A stretch of DNA of 7,552 bases from Candidatus Thorarchaeota archaeon MP11T_1 (GTDB lineage: Archaea > Asgardarchaeota > Thorarchaeia > Thorarchaeales > Thorarchaeaceae), in assembly GCA_002825515.1 (NCBI GenBank), contig PJET01000196.1:1-7552 (forward strand), in the 5' to 3' direction. The notes beneath the pieces were generated by a model that was not told the origin of the DNA, made no database searches, and was given only the letters and a program-made list of their open reading frames with translations. The position numbers were made by a program, and so were the translations under genes. Positions 7,108 to 7,552 of this stretch are shown here, in pieces. Each line of letters opens with the position of its first letter. Within the stretch, counting starts at the first letter, position 1.

Positions 7108-7176
7108 ATGAAAGCAATGGTAACTACCAAATATGGACCGCCTGAGGTTTTGCATTCAGCAATCGCACCTGAATGA
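7108..7176 (+). pseudogene. 5' remnant of an MDR-family alcohol dehydrogenase/quinone oxidoreductase gene
   Basis: The + strand reads MKAMVTTKYGPPEVLH and six further residues before TGA at 7174. MKA-V-TKYGPPEVL is the classic N-terminus of zinc-type alcohol dehydrogenase/NADPH:quinone oxidoreductase-like (MDR) proteins, normally about 320-340 residues long. Here the frame ends after 22 codons. Past the stop, DNIL in the same frame (from 7177) or NEI in a shifted frame recalls the family's usual continuation (DNEVL), so decayed homology may run to about 7190. The rest of the enzyme, including the whole cofactor-binding domain, is absent because a - strand gene occupies the space from 7249. 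A GGTG motif and a TATA-like box sit at proper distances upstream, as if the original promoter survives. An in-frame ATG at 7078 is an alternative start. The match is from memory of the family and covers only about 15 residues. Confidence 0.65.
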
Positions 7177-7228
7177 GATAATATCCTTGATTCTGAAAAG
7201 ACTGCTCCGTATCTCCAGGGGCACCTTT

Positions 7229-7266
7229 CTTTTCTTCTTACTTTGAACTTACTTTTCTTCTTGCTT
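7229..7266. repeat. 15-bp near-perfect direct repeat at the 3' end of the terminal gene
   Basis: CTTTTCTTCTTACTT (7229-7243) and CTTTTCTTCTTGCTT (7252-7266) match at 14 of 15 bases with a 23-base period. On the - strand the second copy encodes the last codons of the neighbouring membrane protein (KQEEK) and the first lies just past its stop. The single difference turns CAA into TAA in the outer copy. It looks like a short tandem duplication; the purine/pyrimidine strand bias also allows slippage. Confidence 0.55.
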
Positions 7267-7552
7267 AGGCCACTTCCATGCATACCACACAATCAGAGCA
7301 CAGAAGACCACATAACCAATGCCAAGAATATTTTCATACAAAGGTCTAGCAATTATGAATCCTAATGCATCGATAACGATGAAGAATATGGCTACTACGA
7401 TGTTAGCCCAGCGATTTGTTTTGTATGGTAATTCCAGAGACAGGAACACCATGAAGATTGGAATCATCATCATCACAGCCAATGCCGCAAGCATCTCTTC
7501 AGTCATAGGAAAATCCAAGGTTCCATTTATGGTGTCCTCAAGCATTCCAGGT
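7249..7552 (-). CDS. partial small membrane protein, DUF6326-like (5' end outside the window)
   Basis: The visible part has three hydrophobic segments, counted from the first in-window Met (ATG 7545): about 18-38, 46-66 and 73-90. The signatures are LPYKTNRWANI (39-49) and a tryptophan-rich end, WYAWKWP (87-93), then a short charged tail KQEEK. The NRWANI and WYAWKWP pair recalls the uncharacterised DUF6326 membrane family, whose members have four helices with the first one N-terminal to what is seen here. The frame stays open from ATG 7545 to the window edge (codons for Pro-Gly precede it) and no ribosome binding site can be seen. The true start is therefore probably beyond 7552 and the 98-residue reading is a fragment. 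Function is unknown; the family name is from memory and moderately sure. Confidence 0.65.
   Translation of the reverse strand, partial: PGMLEDTINGTLDFPMTEEMLAALAVMMMIPIFMVFLSLELPYKTNRWANIVVAIFFIVIDALGFIIARPLYENILGIGYVVFCALIVWYAWKWPKQEEK

Noticed and set aside
7065..7292. 75-residue - strand frame spanning the gap and the end of the membrane protein gene
   Set aside because: It begins inside the 7249-7552 gene in another frame, and its most protein-like part is the complement of the MDR remnant, which has real family similarity on the + strand.
1..7552. tRNA, rRNA, CRISPR array, insertion sequence or attachment site
   Set aside because: No cloverleaf-like gap sequence, no regularly spaced repeats, no transposase-like frame and no terminal inverted repeats were seen.

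Overview
The window looks like a piece of an archaeal chromosome with AT-leaning composition (about 40% GC by eye). AT-rich boxes sit at archaeal TATA-like distances, genes are short-spaced, and purine-rich ribosome binding sites are only sometimes present. The mix of a GPH-type sugar transporter, a cytosolic GH38 alpha-mannosidase and several family-poor membrane proteins would fit an Asgard archaeon (Thorarchaeia-like). That assignment is an impression from protein style, not proof. There are no RNA genes, CRISPR arrays or insertion sequences.

Layout. Positions 1-175 are noncoding, with two small inverted repeats and weak TATA-like sequence. Positions 176-4553 hold a two-gene carbohydrate cassette on the + strand: a GPH/MelB-type sugar:cation symporter, then after 34 bases a GH38 alpha-mannosidase with every expected zinc and catalytic residue. 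Together they suggest import of an alpha-mannoside and its hydrolysis in the cytoplasm. Positions 4641-5785 carry a small flavodoxin-fold protein and a tryptophan-rich four-helix membrane protein of unknown function, with a 14-bp-spaced direct repeat between them. This strand block ends in a strong bulged hairpin (5792-5824).

The hairpin lies between convergent genes. The facing gene (5839-7032, - strand) encodes a 397-residue protein with a soluble N-terminal part, a long helical stalk and two C-terminal membrane helices. This is a CorA-like topology without the GMN motif. Further right, a - strand gene running off the window edge (7249-7552) encodes a small multi-helix membrane protein resembling the DUF6326 group.

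The least expected item is in the 216-base gap between the two - strand genes. On the + strand it holds what looks like the beheaded start of a zinc-type alcohol dehydrogenase/quinone oxidoreductase (MDR family): a TATA-like box, a weak RBS and about 15 well-matching N-terminal residues, then a stop codon and no remaining gene. The last bases of the 7249-7552 gene are also tandemly duplicated just past its stop. Both point to local rearrangement and gene loss here. I did not find a convincing new multi-gene system; the two unknown membrane proteins are the best candidates for undescribed biology.
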